Shown: positions 45,522 through 54,482 of the stretch, in pieces
Position numbering within the stretch: the stretch's first letter is position 1
Layout of the letters: every line of letters begins with the position of its first letter
Assembly: GCA_947455645.1 (NCBI GenBank)
Contig: CANGPA010000004.1
Span: 1 to 64,000, forward strand
Source: Hyphomicrobiales bacterium
Lineage (GTDB): Bacteria > Pseudomonadota > Alphaproteobacteria > Rhizobiales > Beijerinckiaceae
Direction of reading: 5' to 3'
Length of the DNA: 64,000 bases
Notes under the pieces: model-generated
Told to the model about the DNA's origin: nothing
Databases searched by the model: none
What the model saw: only the letters and a program-made list of their open reading frames with translations
Made by a program: the position numbers and the translations under genes

Positions 45522-48053
45522 ATGGCTCTTGCACCCTTCCGTTTTGCCCTTCGCAATCTCAGACAAGGTCTTTCCGGATTTCGAATTTTTCTGATTTGTA
45601 TCATCCTCGGTGTTACGGCAATTGTCGGAATTGACTCCCTCGCGCGTTCGCTCGCCGATGGATTGTCAGCGGAAGGGCGCACGCTGTTGGGCGCTGATCT
45701 TGTCATTTCCCGCATGCATCGTGAGGCTACGGAAACGGAACAAGATCTTTTCAAATCCAAAGGTATTATTACCGAAGTCATAAGCCTGCGGGGAATGGCG
45801 CGAACAGAAAGTGCGGCCGCTCTCGTTGATATAAAGGCAATTGAACAAACTTATCCGCTTCTTGGAATGCCAACGCTTGATCCGACCATGACTATTGGTG
45901 ACGCCCTTTCAAAACGTGGATATCGTTTTGGGGTTGTCGCCGATGATGCTTTGTTTACACGTCTTGGATTAAAGCCGGGCGATCTTATTACACTTGGAAC
46001 TGCTCAGTTTGAATTGCGCGCGATTCTAAAAGCTGAACCGGATCGGATTGGTGGCGGGCTGACGCTTGGCCCACGCCTCTTGATGAGTGCCGAAGCGTTA
46101 AAAACAACCGGGTTCATTCAAGCCGAGAGTTTGATCCGTTACTCTTATCGCCTTTTGCTTTCGGATCGAAGCGATATCACACTGACGCAAATCGAAACTG
46201 ATCTGACGCGCGCGCTCGCTGATGACGGCTATGAAATTCGATCTCGTTTGAATGCATCGCCGCAATTAACGCGCAATATCGAACGATTCTCGCAATTTCT
46301 GGTTTTGATTGGTCTAACCGCGCTCGTCATCGGCGGAACGGGCGTTGCCAATGCGGTTTCAAACTATGTTGAGCGCCAACGCACAACGATGGCCGTTTTC
46401 AAGGCGCTTGGCGCATCGGGTTCAACTGTCTTTCAGATCGCCTTTATTGAAATCATGATTTTGGCGTTTCTGGGAACGGTTCTTGGATTGGTATTTGGGG
46501 CGACCCTGCCCTATTTGGTTGCAACACTCGCATCCTCATTTTTGCCGTTCCAGCTTGCTCCGCAAATCTATTCTGATCGCCTGATTCTTGGTGCGCTTTA
46601 CGGAATTTTGACAGCGGTATGTTTTTCTTTGCCCGCACTTGGTCGTGTGCATGATTTGCCAGTGGCGGCTTTGTTTCGCGATGACATTGCACCGTCGGCG
46701 ACGTCTTTGAGAAGATCGTATCGCCTTGCCACTGTTATTTCGGCAATCGGACTTGCTGCAACAATTATCATTGTTTCACATGATCGCTTGATCACGATTG
46801 TTGCAATCGCTGGCACGCTGACGGCTTTTGGGCTTTTGCGTCTTGTCTCTCTAGCCATAATGGCAACAGCAAAGCGTTTGCGTCATTTGCATCAAACGGA
46901 GTTACGCCTCGCTCTTGGGAATATTTATAGACCCGGGTCTCTAACACCGACACTCACCCTGGCATTGGGTCTCGGCGTCACACTTCTTGTTGCGATCAGC
47001 GCCGTGCAATCCAATCTCGTGCATCTTGTCACGGCGGGGTTGCCTGCGAAGGCGCCAAGTTTCTTTTTTGTTGATATTCCCGCGCGTGATCGCGACGCAT
47101 TTGATACATTCCTCAAAACACAGGAACCGCGCGCAGCGCTTGTTCATGTGCCGATGTTGCGCGGTCGTATCACCGCATTGAACGACATCAAAGCAAATGA
47201 TGTCAAAGCATCGGAGGACGCAAAATGGGTGCTTGACGGGGATCGGGGCATCACATTTTCAGAAACCATCCCCAATGGATCACGCCTCATTGCAGGAGAA
47301 TGGTGGCCCGCTGATTATGCAGGGCCGCCCGTGGTTTCGTTGGAAGCCGATATTGCGAAAGGACTCGGTCTCTCGATCGGCGATACGATTGCGGTGAATA
47401 GTCTCGGTCGAACCATCCGCGCAAAAATTGCCAATCTTCGCCGGGTTGATTGGCAATCGCTCGGGATCAATTTTGTTATGGTTTTCTCGCCCAACACGTT
47501 CAAAGGCGCGCCAGTAAATTATCTCGCCACTTTGACGGTTGAAGGCAGCGGGCAAACAGCGACGGAAGAAGCATCCCTGTTGGTGTCCACTGCGCGCGCC
47601 TTCCCGAGTGTCACCGCGATCCGCGTCCGCGAGGCGCTTGAAACGGTCCATACACTGCTTGACCAGCTAGCGCTGGCTATTCGAGGGGCTGCGGGCGTGA
47701 CTTTGGTGGCCAGCGTCTTTGTGCTCGCGGGGGCGGTCGGCGCGGGGCAGCGCGGCCGCATTCGCGATGCGGTTATACTCAAAACGCTGGGAGCCACCCG
47801 GCCACGCCTGATAGCGATTTTCTTACTCGAATTTGGGATTTTGAGCGCTTCGGCTGGATTTTTTGGGATGATTGCCGGGCTTTCTGCCGCCTGGGGCATC
47901 ATTCACTTTGCCATGCGGACGGCATTTGAAATTCCCGTAATGGAAGCTCTTGCGACGACACTTACCGCAGCGATGGCCACCATCGGACTCGGATTGCTCG
48001 GTACATGGCGGGTGCTGAACGAAAAACCGGCCCGGCATTTGCGCAATCCGTGA
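45522..48053 (+). CDS. ybbP: FtsX-like permease YbbP
   Basis: An 843-residue permease with an N-terminal helix (FRIFLICIILGVTAIVGI), a large periplasmic domain, and two FtsX/MacB core blocks of three helices each, the last ending near LLGTWRVLNEKPARHLRNP. With YbbA it forms a type VII-like ABC system working on the cell envelope rather than classic transport; the cargo is unknown. The ATG at 45522 follows the ybbA stop by 2 bp. Length fits the YbbP family. Confidence 0.9.
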   Translation: MALAPFRFALRNLRQGLSGFRIFLICIILGVTAIVGIDSLARSLADGLSAEGRTLLGADLVISRMHREATETEQDLFKSKGIITEVISLRGMARTESAAALVDIKAIEQTYPLLGMPTLDPTMTIGDALSKRGYRFGVVADDALFTRLGLKPGDLITLGTAQFELRAILKAEPDRIGGGLTLGPRLLMSAEALKTTGFIQAESLIRYSYRLLLSDRSDITLTQIETDLTRALADDGYEIRSRLNASPQLTRNIERFSQFLVLIGLTALVIGGTGVANAVSNYVERQRTTMAVFKALGASGSTVFQIAFIEIMILAFLGTVLGLVFGATLPYLVATLASSFLPFQLAPQIYSDRLILGALYGILTAVCFSLPALGRVHDLPVAALFRDDIAPSATSLRRSYRLATVISAIGLAATIIIVSHDRLITIVAIAGTLTAFGLLRLVSLAIMATAKRLRHLHQTELRLALGNIYRPGSLTPTLTLALGLGVTLLVAISAVQSNLVHLVTAGLPAKAPSFFFVDIPARDRDAFDTFLKTQEPRAALVHVPMLRGRITALNDIKANDVKASEDAKWVLDGDRGITFSETIPNGSRLIAGEWWPADYAGPPVVSLEADIAKGLGLSIGDTIAVNSLGRTIRAKIANLRRVDWQSLGINFVMVFSPNTFKGAPVNYLATLTVEGSGQTATEEASLLVSTARAFPSVTAIRVREALETVHTLLDQLALAIRGAAGVTLVASVFVLAGAVGAGQRGRIRDAVILKTLGATRPRLIAIFLLEFGILSASAGFFGMIAGLSAAWGIIHFAMRTAFEIPVMEALATTLTAAMATIGLGLLGTWRVLNEKPARHLRNP

Positions 48054-48141
48054 CTTGCCCTTGTTTTTGCCAAAATTACACTCATATTCTTAGGGGTCGC
48101 GGAAATAGGACGCGACGCATGGTTCACAAAAGGGAACGAAA

Positions 48142-48876
48142 ATGGCTAATTACGATCGCAACGCCTCCGCCTGGACGACAGGCGCCGCGCGCGTCGGCGC
48201 TGCGGAGTATGATCAGGGTCTTCGGACCCATATGCTTGGCATTTACAATTACATGACGCTGGCGCTGGGTATTTCGGCGCTCGTTGCGTGGGGTTCTTAT
48301 ATCTCTGGCGTGACGGCAAGCCTGGTTACGTCGCCGGTCGCCATCATCGTTATGTTGGCGCCGGTTGGTTTCGTCATGTTCATGTCTTTTCGCTTCGAGA
48401 AGATGAGCTACTCTTCATTGATGGGAACGTTTCTGGCGTATTCCGCCGTTATGGGTCTCTCCCTCTCGACGATCTTCATCGCTTACAAGGTTGGTAGCGT
48501 TGTACAGGTCTTTGCGATCACGGCCGCGGCTTTTGGCTCACTGTCGCTTTATGGCTACACGACGCGCCGTAACCTTTCGGCGATGGGCTCCTTTCTGGTG
48601 ATGGGTCTTTTCGGCATTGTTATCGCAATGCTGGTGAACATCTTCTTGCAGAGCTCCGCGCTTCAATTTGGCTTGAATGTGCTGGGTTTGTTGATCTTCG
48701 CCGGATTGACGGCTTGGGATACGCAGCGCCTTAAGGACGAATATGATTATGTTGCCGGCGATCAGGAACTTGCGGGCAAGGCTTCGGTGATGGGCGCATT
48801 GACGCTCTACCTCGATTTCGTCAACATGTTCCAATTCTTGCTTGCGCTCTTTGGCCAGCGGAACAACAATAATTGA
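48142..48876 (+). CDS. Bax inhibitor-1 (YccA/YbhL) family membrane protein
   Basis: A 244-residue protein with about seven membrane helices. The family core is seen in YMTLALGISALVAWGSY, GLSLSTIFIAYKV and the C-terminal GLLIFAGLTAWDTQRLKDEYD with its conserved aspartates, as in the pH-sensing calcium-leak protein BsYetJ. The exact role in this organism is unknown. A clear terminator follows 21 bp after the stop. Confidence 0.92.
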   Translation: MANYDRNASAWTTGAARVGAAEYDQGLRTHMLGIYNYMTLALGISALVAWGSYISGVTASLVTSPVAIIVMLAPVGFVMFMSFRFEKMSYSSLMGTFLAYSAVMGLSLSTIFIAYKVGSVVQVFAITAAAFGSLSLYGYTTRRNLSAMGSFLVMGLFGIVIAMLVNIFLQSSALQFGLNVLGLLIFAGLTAWDTQRLKDEYDYVAGDQELAGKASVMGALTLYLDFVNMFQFLLALFGQRNNNN

Positions 48877-48897
48877 CGTTCAATCGTCTCTAATTAG

Positions 48898-48927
48898 AAA
48901 GCCCCGGTTTTCGCCGGGGCTTTTTTT
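48898..48927 (+). terminator. Rho-independent terminator after the Bax-inhibitor gene
   Basis: A 10-bp stem AAAGCCCCGG / CCGGGGCTTT with loop TTTTCG is followed by a run of seven T in total. It separates the YccA-like gene from the convergent DUF2794 gene. Confidence 0.92.
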
Positions 48928-48945
48928 ATGAACAATTTTAGATTG

Positions 48946-49320
48946 TTAAATTGAGACGAGTGAGACGGGCTTATCAAGAACCCGAAGCACGCGATCAAGC
49001 TCATGTCCACGTTTCAAAACCTGACCCGCCGCGGCAATGACCGCATAAGCGCCTTGACGCCGCGCAAGACGTGGATTTTTTTCGATCCGATAAAGCGGGT
49101 ATTCGGCTGAACGTCGGAAAACCGAAAAGACGGCGCGGTCCTTCATGAAATCCATCGCATAATCGCGCCATTCGCCGGCCGCAACTTTGCGACCATAGAG
49201 ACTTAACAGCGCGGATAATTCCTGCCGATCAAAAGCGACGCGACTTTGATCGGCTCCATGATTGTCGGAGGGCCATGGAACGATGGCGGCCATCGGAAAT
49301 CCGTTATCCCCTTCAATCAA
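48946..49320 (-). CDS. DUF2794 family protein
   Basis: A 124-residue cytoplasmic protein matching DUF2794, a family restricted to alphaproteobacteria with no known function. The core AFDRQELSALLSLYGRKVAAGEWRDYAMDFMKDRAVFSVFRR and YRIEKNPRL are visible. GGAGG five bases before a TTG at 49320 supports that start; the ATG at 49293 is an alternative. It stands alone. Confidence 0.82.
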   Translation of the reverse strand: MIEGDNGFPMAAIVPWPSDNHGADQSRVAFDRQELSALLSLYGRKVAAGEWRDYAMDFMKDRAVFSVFRRSAEYPLYRIEKNPRLARRQGAYAVIAAAGQVLKRGHELDRVLRVLDKPVSLVSI

Positions 49321-49442
49321 GTAATCCTCCGTCAGACCGTCATGAATGCGTCATCATCGACATATTTGCGACCCGCTTCAAGCTGAAAAAAGCGAAGGCC
49401 TCCCTGTGGTTCAATGCAGAATTTTTATAAATCATGATTTTG

Positions 49443-49620
49443 CCGCAAAGCGGTCTTTTGATTGCCCAACTGGAAGTGAGAATTGACCATCGAAGCCGGG
49501 GTAGAATCGGTTCCGACCAGACTGCCCCCCAGCCTCACGGAACCATGCGTGATTGGACCTCGGCTTGTCCCTGACTGTTTTCCTGACTTTTTGGGGCCGG
49601 TTCAACCGGCCCCCTTTTTT
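49443..49620 (+). ncRNA. Candidate structured small RNA with its own terminator
   Basis: This 336-bp gene-free interval contains nested complementary segments: AAGCCGGGGT (49493-49502) with ACCTCGGCTT (49557-49566), AATC (49505-49508) with GATT (49551-49554), and GGTTCCG (49509-49515) with CGGAACC (49538-49544), i.e. a long rod with an internal bubble. An orphan terminator follows at 49593. A TATAAA at 49426 could be a -10 element, with a poor -35. The rod-with-bubble shape recalls 6S RNA, but the sequence was not recognised. The boundaries are estimates. Confidence 0.45.
49593..49620 (+). terminator. Orphan rho-independent terminator
   Basis: GGGGCCGG and CCGGCCCC pair around loop TTCAA and are followed by C and at least seven T. 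No open reading frame on the forward strand ends here, so it most likely terminates the small RNA candidate upstream. Confidence 0.88.
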
Positions 49621-49656
49621 TGCCTAAGCCGCCAAGGCCATCATGGCCATACTGAC

Positions 49657-51018
49657 TTAAGGCTCAAGACCGACGGCCCGGAGCGCATCGGCTTGTCGGC
49701 TTGCAACCGTGTCGATTGAAAATGAGTCGATTGCTTCATTGAACAGCTGATAAAAATTTAACTCGGCATCAAGATGTAGAAAGACGCCTCCGAGGCCGAT
49801 GGCTGCGCGATCCATAAAGACAAATTCGCGCGGCACAGTGACAGGCCCTTTTTCCTTGAGCGCCTTGTGGACGGCGAATGCCTCGCGACGCCCATACTCA
49901 CCGGGCTTCACACCATCGGCGACGGTTCGACGACGATCATCAAGCAGCGGCCCATAAATGAAACGGGCCCATAGATTCAACGTCTCGATCAATTCAGATG
50001 TGAGGCCTTTGAAACCCCATGTCTCATAGGCATGCACAATGCGATCACGATCATCGGCGAGTAAGCCGCGATAGAGATCGACAACACCACCAACAAAGCG
50101 CGATGGGAAAATTCGAATACATCCATAATCAAGCAGATTAATGCCCGATGGTGTGCCTTCTTTTTCAAAAACGGTATAATTACCGAGATGAGGATCGCCA
50201 TGAATCACACCAAAGCGGCTAAAGGGTAACCACCAAGCGCGGAACATCGCGGTCGCGAGATGATTGCGTATCTCTTGAGAAGCGTTTTTGTAGTCAAGAA
50301 TTTTTTGACCCTCAAGCCATTCCATCGCCAACAACCGCGACGTTGAAAAGTCCTGTCTAATCTGTGGCACTCTTACAAGGGGTTCATCGGCCAACATGGC
50401 TTGATAGAGTCGCGCATGTTTTGCCTCGCGTTGATAATCGAGCTCCTCGCGAATACGGGCAGCAATTTCCTTGGCTATTTCTCGCGTGTCGACGGCGGAA
50501 TCAAATTGACGATGCAGGGCAAAGAGGAGATCGAGTTGATTAAGGTCGGCCTCAACGGCAGAGGCCATATCGGGATATTGTAATTTTACCGCAAGTGATT
50601 GCCCCGCCAAATCAGTCGCGCGATGCACCTGACCCAGTGAGGCCGCCGCTGTTGGATGAAGATCAAAAGAAGAAAAGCGCTGACGCCAATCCACACCAAG
50701 TTCCGCAATCATACGCCGTTTAACAAAAGCAGCGCCCATGGGCGGAGCATTGCTTTGTAGTGTTGCAAGCTCGGCCGCATAATCTGCCGGTAAAGCATCC
50801 GGTATGGTTGCCAGTAATTGAGCAACCTTCATCAAAGGGCCCTTCAACCCACCCAGCGCTTGCGTTAAAGCGCTTGCGTGTCTTGCATCAGCGTCGTCTT
50901 GCCCCAAAAGACGACTGCCAACGATACGCGCTGCGACGCCGCCAATATTCGTGGCAACACGTGTGTATCGTAACGCCCGCGCCGCCATACGATTTTGTTC
51001 AGAATCTCGCGTCGACAT
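49657..51018 (-). CDS. ABC1/UbiB-family atypical kinase
   Basis: A 453-residue protein of the AarF/UbiB/ADCK superfamily. KVAQLLATIPDALP resembles the family KxGQ motif (here K-V-A-Q), AAASLGQVHRA is the alanine-rich loop, the lysine is in LAVKLQYP, and GVIHGDPHLGNY and NLLDYGC give the catalytic and metal-binding Asp residues. Members support ubiquinone or lipid metabolism by ATPase-like activity. It lies 57 bp after the oligoendopeptidase gene in the same direction. Confidence 0.9.
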   Translation of the reverse strand: MSTRDSEQNRMAARALRYTRVATNIGGVAARIVGSRLLGQDDADARHASALTQALGGLKGPLMKVAQLLATIPDALPADYAAELATLQSNAPPMGAAFVKRRMIAELGVDWRQRFSSFDLHPTAAASLGQVHRATDLAGQSLAVKLQYPDMASAVEADLNQLDLLFALHRQFDSAVDTREIAKEIAARIREELDYQREAKHARLYQAMLADEPLVRVPQIRQDFSTSRLLAMEWLEGQKILDYKNASQEIRNHLATAMFRAWWLPFSRFGVIHGDPHLGNYTVFEKEGTPSGINLLDYGCIRIFPSRFVGGVVDLYRGLLADDRDRIVHAYETWGFKGLTSELIETLNLWARFIYGPLLDDRRRTVADGVKPGEYGRREAFAVHKALKEKGPVTVPREFVFMDRAAIGLGGVFLHLDAELNFYQLFNEAIDSFSIDTVASRQADALRAVGLEP

Positions 51019-51075
51019 TCATGTCCATCCATATTCATTTATGGATATACGCGACATTTGGTGGTGCGGATTGCG

Positions 51076-52929
51076 TCAATCCATCGATTCGAGCTCGATG
51101 ATCATACGCTCAATCAATGAAAGACCGACCTGCCAGAATGCAGGATCACGCGCATCAAGACCAAAGGGCGCCAAGAGTTCTGAATGATGTTTGGTACCGC
51201 CTGCCGACAACATTGCAAGATAGCGCTCCGCAAACCCCTCCGTCGCATTTTCATAAACAGCATAGAGCGAGTTTACGAGGCAATCACCAAAGGCATAGGC
51301 GTAAACATAAAAGGGTGAATGGATGAAATGGGGAATATAAGTCCAAAACGTCTCATAACCATCCCCGAGGCGGATAGACGGCCCAAGACTCTCTTTTTGA
51401 ATTTTCATCCAGATTTCGCCGATTCGTTCAGCGGTTAGTTCACCATCTCGGCGCTCCAAATGAATCTCGCGCTCAAACGTATAGAATGCAATTTGGCGAA
51501 CAACCGTGTTGATCATGTCCTCCACTTTTGACGCAAGCATCGCTTTACGCTCGGCAGGATTGCTGATCCGATCAAGCAATCTGCGGAAGGTCAGCATTTC
51601 GCCAAAGACTGACGCTGTTTCGGCCAATGTTAAGGGAGTCGGCGCCATCAAGGCGCCATTCGGCGCTGCCAATACCTGATGCACGCCATGTCCTAATTCA
51701 TGGGCAAGCGTCATCACGTCGCGCGGCTTGCCAAGATAATTCACCAAAACATAAGGGTGCGCCGAAGGAACTGTTGGATGGGCAAAAGCGCCTGGCGCTT
51801 TACCGGGCCGCACCGGCGCATCAATCCATTGTTTCTTGAAGAAGTCATCCGCGATGGATGCCATGCGTGGCGAGAAATCATGATAGGCATGCAGCACCAT
51901 ATCCTTCGCTTCGAGCCAAGGAATATCGCGCTGTTCAACTTTTGGCAGGGGCGCGTTGCGATCCCAATGATCCAGTTGATCCTGACCAAACCACTTCGCT
52001 TTCAACGCGTAATACCGATGCGATAGCCGGGGATAGGCCTGCCGCACGGCGCTAACCAATGCCTCGACAACTTCACGCTCAACGCGATTGGACAAATGAC
52101 GACTGTCGGCGACATCCTTAAATCCGCGCCACCGATCTGATATTTCCTTATCCTTCGCGAGCGTATTGGTGATCAGCGAAAATGAGCGCAGATTAGCCCG
52201 GAATGTTTTTGCAAGCGCGTCGGATGCTCGGCGGCGTATTGTCTGATCCGGATCTTGAAATTTATTTAAAATGGGCTCGAGGGTTAGCTCCTCGCCATCA
52301 AGATTAAAGCGTAGCGATGCCATCGTATCATCAAAAAGGCGGTTCCATGCGCCAGAGCCCGTGACCGATTTCTCGAGGAAAACCTGCTCTAACCGATCTT
52401 CAAGTTGATAAGGTTTTTCAAGCCGAATATCGATTAGCCATGGCCTATAATGCGCCAGCGGTGATTTTGCAGACGCGGCATCAAGAAGAGCATCGTCGAT
52501 TCGATTGAGTTCAAGCGTAAAAAACAAAAGTTCAGTGCTAATCGTCGTCGCACGATCCTGCGTATCACCGTAAAATTTTGAATGTGCGGGATTGGTCGTA
52601 TCACCCGAATAGACCAGCGCGGCGTAAGAGAGCAATCGGCCGAGTCGGTCATCAATCGCTTCATAGGCGGCAATCGCCTCATAAAGTGAAGCCGATGCGT
52701 TTGCGTCCGAAGCGAGCGCCAGAAGCTTCCCCCGATAGCGCTCAGCGAAAATTTTTGCATCTGCCGTTACACGCACAAAATCATCAGCAAGCTCCTTTGA
52801 ATCGATCGCCGGATAAAGATCCTTCAAATTCCATTCCGGCAAGGAACCAAGATTTTTTATCGGCTCCTGAGCCGTATTGGCGGTTTGGCTTCTAATCAAT
52901 TCGAAGTGGCCAGGCGAGAGAACGCGCAT
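51076..52929 (-). CDS. pepF: Oligoendopeptidase F (M3 family)
   Basis: A 617-residue cytosolic zinc peptidase. The zinc motif HELGH is at residues 410-414, and the third ligand region follows in ASVFGEML. The N-terminal NLGSLPEWNLKDLYPAIDS is typical of PepF/M3B. It degrades short peptides. Upstream is a 200-bp region shared with a divergent regulator; downstream is the ABC1 kinase. Confidence 0.94.
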   Translation of the reverse strand: MRVLSPGHFELIRSQTANTAQEPIKNLGSLPEWNLKDLYPAIDSKELADDFVRVTADAKIFAERYRGKLLALASDANASASLYEAIAAYEAIDDRLGRLLSYAALVYSGDTTNPAHSKFYGDTQDRATTISTELLFFTLELNRIDDALLDAASAKSPLAHYRPWLIDIRLEKPYQLEDRLEQVFLEKSVTGSGAWNRLFDDTMASLRFNLDGEELTLEPILNKFQDPDQTIRRRASDALAKTFRANLRSFSLITNTLAKDKEISDRWRGFKDVADSRHLSNRVEREVVEALVSAVRQAYPRLSHRYYALKAKWFGQDQLDHWDRNAPLPKVEQRDIPWLEAKDMVLHAYHDFSPRMASIADDFFKKQWIDAPVRPGKAPGAFAHPTVPSAHPYVLVNYLGKPRDVMTLAHELGHGVHQVLAAPNGALMAPTPLTLAETASVFGEMLTFRRLLDRISNPAERKAMLASKVEDMINTVVRQIAFYTFEREIHLERRDGELTAERIGEIWMKIQKESLGPSIRLGDGYETFWTYIPHFIHSPFYVYAYAFGDCLVNSLYAVYENATEGFAERYLAMLSAGGTKHHSELLAPFGLDARDPAFWQVGLSLIERMIIELESMD

Positions 52930-53132
52930 TGAAATGACATCTTTCGTTAAGACTTGATTATAGGTTCACATAATCGAGAATCCACACGCTCCTATCATAG
53001 CGTGCGAAATCAATTATCGGAAATGGGATCTTTTCCGCAACCGTGAAATCGGACCGTTAAAGGCGCCTTTACCAAAGCCCGCGACACTGCGACGTGATTC
53101 GGGCGCCAGGCGCCCCGTTTGAATGGGTTATC

Positions 53133-54482
53133 ATGTCGCGTAAAATTTTGGTCATAGACGATGATCCGGTCCATCTCGGACATGTAGAACGGATTCTCGT
53201 CCAACTCGGCTATCAGGCGCTCTGTGTGCCGAGCGGTGAAAAAGGCCTAGATCTGCTTATGGGACCGTCAAAGAGCGGGATCGAGGCGGTTATCTTGGAT
53301 TTAATCATGCCTGAATTGGATGGTATGGCCGTACTTACACGTTTGCAGCGTGCCAACATCCTAATCCCCATCATCGTGCTGGTAAAGCCGTCGGCTCTCG
53401 ATTTGGCCATGAGCGCGATCTCGGCTGGCGCCCAGGATTTCGCGGTCATTCCCGTTGGCAAAGAGCGTTTGACGGTGGCGCTCACAAGCGCCTTCAAATT
53501 TTCAGCCCTCCAGACCTTGACGGTTGAGCGGGACATTGAGGCTGGCCTTTTACCCGATATTGGCGATCTTGACCTGATCGATCCTGAATTAACGCGGCTA
53601 GTACACCGCGCCGGCTCCATTAAACCATCAAAGGAGCCTATCTTGATCGAGGGCGCTGTGGGCAGCGGCCGCACGATGTTAGCTAGCGCCATCCATAAAG
53701 CGTCAATAAATCACGACAAGGGGTTGGTAGTTTTATCCGCCGCTGCACTGAATGAAGCGGCTACGGCGGTTACGCTCAATACCGCCCTTTCAAAAGCGCG
53801 CAACGGCACGCTGGTTATTCAAGAGTGCCACGAGCTCAATTACTCTTCACAAAATCTGTTAATCGAAACGCTCCAAAAGCCCAAACGTCGCGATGCCGCG
53901 CGTCTTATCCTAACAACCAACAACGCTCTCTTCGATCTAGTTAAGTTAGGCATATTTCTTGAAAAGCTCTTTTACCGCATCACTCTATCAACGTTACGCA
54001 TTAGGCCATTACTTGAACGAAAAGACGACTTACTCAAACTCATTCTGAGCGAAATGAGGCGGTTCGCTTCATTGGGCGGTTATAATGATGTCGTTCTAAC
54101 GAATGATGCCAGAAACATAATTTTGAACGCATCTTGGGTTATAAAAAAACGTACCCGTCAATTTATACTCAGAACAATTATAGAGCGATCAGAAAACTTG
54201 GTCATTTCCGGCCAGGACGTTCTTGAATGTGAAAAATTGCGACCAATGGCGCGACACCAAAACGCGTCCGGATTATCGCTTGTAAATGAAGCAGGACATA
54301 TGAGATCGCTGGCGGAAATTGAGCGTGATATTATCGAATTTGCGTTAGAAAAATCAGGTGGCCGCATTGCGGATGTTGCGCAAGAGCTCGGCATTGGCCG
54401 ATCAACACTTTACCGGAAACTGGAAGCCACCGGACAATTCTTTAACGAAGCAAATTCAGATATCATTGGAGACGCGGCATGA
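53133..54482 (+). CDS. Response regulator with degenerate sigma-54-activator core
   Basis: About 449 residues: a receiver domain (ILVIDDDPVHLG; phospho-acceptor Asp in VILDLIMPELDGM), a reduced AAA+ domain, and a C-terminal Fis-type HTH (RIADVAQELGIGRSTLYRKL). The AAA+ part keeps a Walker A-like GAVGSGRT, but the GAFTGA loop that contacts sigma-54 is absent and the Walker B position reads VIQEC instead of the usual acidic pair. It probably regulates transcription without sigma-54 remodelling. The ATG at 53133 fits the receiver start. It overlaps the L,D-transpeptidase gene by 4 bp; no histidine kinase is adjacent. Confidence 0.85.
   Translation: MSRKILVIDDDPVHLGHVERILVQLGYQALCVPSGEKGLDLLMGPSKSGIEAVILDLIMPELDGMAVLTRLQRANILIPIIVLVKPSALDLAMSAISAGAQDFAVIPVGKERLTVALTSAFKFSALQTLTVERDIEAGLLPDIGDLDLIDPELTRLVHRAGSIKPSKEPILIEGAVGSGRTMLASAIHKASINHDKGLVVLSAAALNEAATAVTLNTALSKARNGTLVIQECHELNYSSQNLLIETLQKPKRRDAARLILTTNNALFDLVKLGIFLEKLFYRITLSTLRIRPLLERKDDLLKLILSEMRRFASLGGYNDVVLTNDARNIILNASWVIKKRTRQFILRTIIERSENLVISGQDVLECEKLRPMARHQNASGLSLVNEAGHMRSLAEIERDIIEFALEKSGGRIADVAQELGIGRSTLYRKLEATGQFFNEANSDIIGDAA

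Noticed and set aside
49443-49620. Assignment of the structured RNA as 6S, SRP RNA or tmRNA
   Set aside because: The SRP tetraloop motif and tmRNA ends are absent, and 6S identity cannot be established by eye, so it is left unassigned.
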